64,000 nt of DNA from Pedomonas sp051304405 (GTDB lineage: Bacteria; Pseudomonadota; Alphaproteobacteria; Sphingomonadales; Sphingomonadaceae). Below the pieces are notes generated by a model. That model was not told the DNA's origin, searched no databases, and saw only the letters and a program-made list of their open reading frames with translations. Positions 62,117 to 64,000 of this stretch are shown piece by piece. The stretch's first letter is position 1. The number at the start of each line of letters is the position of its first letter. Made by a program: the position numbers and the translations under genes. The DNA lies in NCBI RefSeq assembly GCF_051304405.1, contig NZ_JBPPGG010000003.1:310001-374000 (forward strand), given 5' to 3'.

Positions 62117-62722
62117 ATGACTTCTCCCGACTTTCCGGCAGCCCGACAGCCCATATTGATGCAGGAGCGCCGTGCCCCTGACGGGCGCGTGCGCGCCCAT
62201 GTATGGCCCCTGCCTCTTGCGCAGGACTGGCTCGAGGCCCTGTTCCGCGACCTGTTTGAAAATCACTGGGACAAACTGATCTTCGGCCCGATGATTGAAG
62301 GCGGCGCGTATGAGTTGCGCTGCCCGGGCAAGCCCAGGTCGATCAACGTCGGCGGCGGCTATTTTACCGTACACTGGGGCCGGGGCGGCCACTTTCACTT
62401 GTGTATCGGCGAGAACAAGGGGTCGCCGGAATTTCCGACCCCGCCCGAGCTTGTGGCCCATCGCCGCCCCGGCTCTGCGGAACTCGTTCGCTGCCTCGAC
62501 AAGAACGGTCACCCGGTCACCTGGTCGCTGCAAATGAAGAACGGCCACGGCGAGTCAACACTGTCGATTTATTTCCCCAACCCGTTCCTGACCGATGAGG
62601 ACGGAATTGCCGATACGCCGGACTTCTCGCGTCTGGCGCTCTGGCATTATGTGCTGGATGCTTATGCAGGCGTTCAGCCTGACGGTCTGGATCGCCTTGG
62701 CAAGGGCTTCCGCGCCGGATGA
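62117..62722 (+). CDS. Conserved hypothetical protein of the cobalamin-uptake operon
   Basis: The product is 201 residues from ATG 62117, with GGAG 9 bases upstream (TTG 62102 and ATG 62108 are in frame). It is a soluble protein, with a helix LAQDWLEALFRDLFENHWDK, then beta-rich INVGGGYFTVHWGRGGHFHL, KNGHGESTLSIYFPN and a helical end FSRLALWHYVLDAY. The HFH in GRGGHFHLCIGENKG could bind metal or corrin. I do not know the family by name. Its place between btuB and btuF under the riboswitch suggests a role in cobalamin use. Confidence 0.75.
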   Translation: MTSPDFPAARQPILMQERRAPDGRVRAHVWPLPLAQDWLEALFRDLFENHWDKLIFGPMIEGGAYELRCPGKPRSINVGGGYFTVHWGRGGHFHLCIGENKGSPEFPTPPELVAHRRPGSAELVRCLDKNGHPVTWSLQMKNGHGESTLSIYFPNPFLTDEDGIADTPDFSRLALWHYVLDAYAGVQPDGLDRLGKGFRAG

Positions 62723-63582
62723 CGCGCGCCCGCCTCTGGAGAAGCGCAGTGGCGGTCCTGCTTGTGACCGCCGCTGTGGCTCCGGCCACGGCGGCGGTGC
62801 CGCGCGTCGCCTCATACGGCCTGTGCGCAGACCAGATGGCGCTAATGCTGGCCGACCGCGACCAGATCGTGGCCGTCTCCGATCAGGCGACAGGCCCCCT
62901 CTCCCACTATGCCGCCCGGGCCAAAGGTCTGCCTGTGACACGGGGGAGCGCCGAAGAAATTATCGCCAGCGGCGCGCAGGTGTTCCTGACCAGCGACAAC
63001 CTCAATCCCTACACCGCCAAAGCGCTGGCCCAGACGAACATCACAGTTCTCACCCTGCCCCTTGCCAATTCGTGGGCCGATGTGGAAGACCTGACCCGCA
63101 GTGTTGCCCGTGCGTTGCAACAATCCCGGCGCGGCGAGGCCATTCTTGCGGACATGCACCGGCGGCTTGAGCGGCTGGCGCGGGACAAACCGGCAACCCT
63201 TCCGCGCGTTGTCTACTATCGTCCCGATGGCGGCGGGGCAGGACGAGGCACCTTCGTGGACATCGCCATTGAAGCTGCCGGCTTTGCCAACCTGCAACGC
63301 GAAATCGGCATTGACGGCTGGCGCGGCGTGCCCCTTGAGAAGGTGGTTCTCAGCCCGCCCGATGCGTTCATCACCAGCTATTTCGACACGAACCGGCGCA
63401 ACGCCAATTTCCTCCGGCGCAACCCGGTCCTCTGGGGAACCGCACGGCTCCGGCCGACCATCGACGTGCCAGGAAAATACTGGAATTGCGGCACCCCGCT
63501 CCTGGTCCTGGCCGCCGAGACCATGGCCAACGAGCGCAAGCGCCTGTTCCCTGCAACACCTGCAAGGGAGGCGCGACCATGA
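62719..63582 (+). CDS. btuF: Cobalamin ABC-transporter periplasmic binding protein
   Basis: The product is 287 residues, with a 4-base ATGA overlap with the preceding gene. The signal peptide is SAVAVLLVTAAVAPATA. It has the BtuF/FhuD fold marks: RVASYGLCADQMALMLADRD, AEEIIASGAQVFLTSDN, VLTLPLANSWADVEDLTR and a C-terminal DVPGKYWNCGTPLLVLAAE. It hands B12 from BtuB to the inner-membrane permease encoded next. Confidence 0.85.
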   Translation: MTRARLWRSAVAVLLVTAAVAPATAAVPRVASYGLCADQMALMLADRDQIVAVSDQATGPLSHYAARAKGLPVTRGSAEEIIASGAQVFLTSDNLNPYTAKALAQTNITVLTLPLANSWADVEDLTRSVARALQQSRRGEAILADMHRRLERLARDKPATLPRVVYYRPDGGGAGRGTFVDIAIEAAGFANLQREIGIDGWRGVPLEKVVLSPPDAFITSYFDTNRRNANFLRRNPVLWGTARLRPTIDVPGKYWNCGTPLLVLAAETMANERKRLFPATPAREARP

Positions 63583-64000
63583 CCGCCACGGTTGCCGCAA
63601 AAGACACGGGAAGCCGCTTCCTGCTGCGGCCCCGCACCCTGTCTCTGCTGCTCGGTCTTGCCATTGCCTGCATGATGCTGGCGTCGCTGCGGATCGGTTA
63701 CACGCCCTTGTCCACCGCAACCCTGCTCAAGGCGGCTGTCGGCCAGTCTGAAGCTGCCTATAACACCATCGTCCAGCATCTGCGCCTGCCGCGAACCCTG
63801 CTGGCGGTTTTGGTCGGCGCCGCTCTGGGCGGCTCGGGCGCTTTGTTGCAAGGCCTGTTGCGCAATCCGCTGGCCGAGGCCGGCACCCTCGGCATTGGCA
63901 GCGCCGCTGGCCTCGGCGCGGTGATTGCGCTCTATTTCGGCTTCGCCAGCCTATCGCCCGTCCTGCTGCCGCTCTTCGCCATGACGGGCTCCATCGTTTG
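63579..64000 (+). CDS. btuC: Cobalamin ABC-transporter permease, N-terminal part (runs off the right edge)
   Basis: 140 codons are visible from ATG 63579, which overlaps the btuF stop by 4 bases. FecCD/BtuC marks are TLSLLLGLAIACMMLASLRI, HLRLPRTLLAVLVGAALGGS, GALLQGLLRNPLAEAGTLGI and GSAAGLGAVIALYFGFASLS. The C-terminal spans and the ATPase gene should follow outside the window. The name rests mainly on operon context; the family also carries siderophores and heme. Confidence 0.88.
   Translation, partial: MTATVAAKDTGSRFLLRPRTLSLLLGLAIACMMLASLRIGYTPLSTATLLKAAVGQSEAAYNTIVQHLRLPRTLLAVLVGAALGGSGALLQGLLRNPLAEAGTLGIGSAAGLGAVIALYFGFASLSPVLLPLFAMTGSIV

Overview
The window looks like the chromosome of a Gram-negative alphaproteobacterium, most likely Sphingomonadales or a close relative. 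This is inferred from the GC-rich backbone, the many TonB-dependent receptors, the PEP-CTERM protein, and an isopeptidase-type lasso peptide locus of the astexin/caulonodin kind. No rRNA or tRNA gene was recognised. An alternative alphaproteobacterial order cannot be excluded.

Layout. 1-4.8 kb: the 5' part of an NfeD-family serine protease, a repeat-rich spacer, an ECF sigma factor with a short membrane protein, and a TetR regulator. 4.8-13.5 kb: a large protein with a degenerate kinase domain, a serine hydrolase, a secreted nuclease, an aldolase/aminotransferase/methyltransferase operon and a Yip1 protein. 13.6-22.3 kb: a LysR gene divergent from a tripartite RND drug exporter operon, then a second LysR gene divergent from a short-chain dehydrogenase. 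22.4-25.9 kb: an autotransporter.

25.9-36.2 kb is a visibly AT-rich island holding a lasso peptide locus: a 32-residue precursor not previously listed as a gene, a fused RRE/protease B protein, a cyclase C, and convergently a lasso isopeptidase and its TonB-dependent receptor. There is no ABC exporter. The precursor and isopeptidase promoter regions share two motifs in the same order. 36.2-42.8 kb is a type I restriction-modification operon (hsdR, hsdS, hsdM) ending in an Mrr-type endonuclease gene.

43.3-49.0 kb: a heavy-metal RND efflux operon with a DUF3240 protein. 49.2-51.1 kb: a GAF-GGDEF-EAL protein. 51.9-53.1 kb: a PEP-CTERM protein, terminators, a repeated extragenic element and an IS5-type remnant. 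53.4-58.5 kb: a tightly overlapping iron/siderophore uptake operon (receptor, esterase, two small membrane proteins, PepSY protein) behind a Fur-box-like site. 59.0-64.0 kb: a hypothetical gene, then a cobalamin riboswitch controlling btuB, an unnamed conserved gene, btuF and btuC, the last cut by the window edge.

The themes are envelope transport (three TonB-dependent receptors, two RND systems, one autotransporter) and one acquired island that joins a peptide natural product with its own re-uptake and cleavage enzymes and a restriction system.
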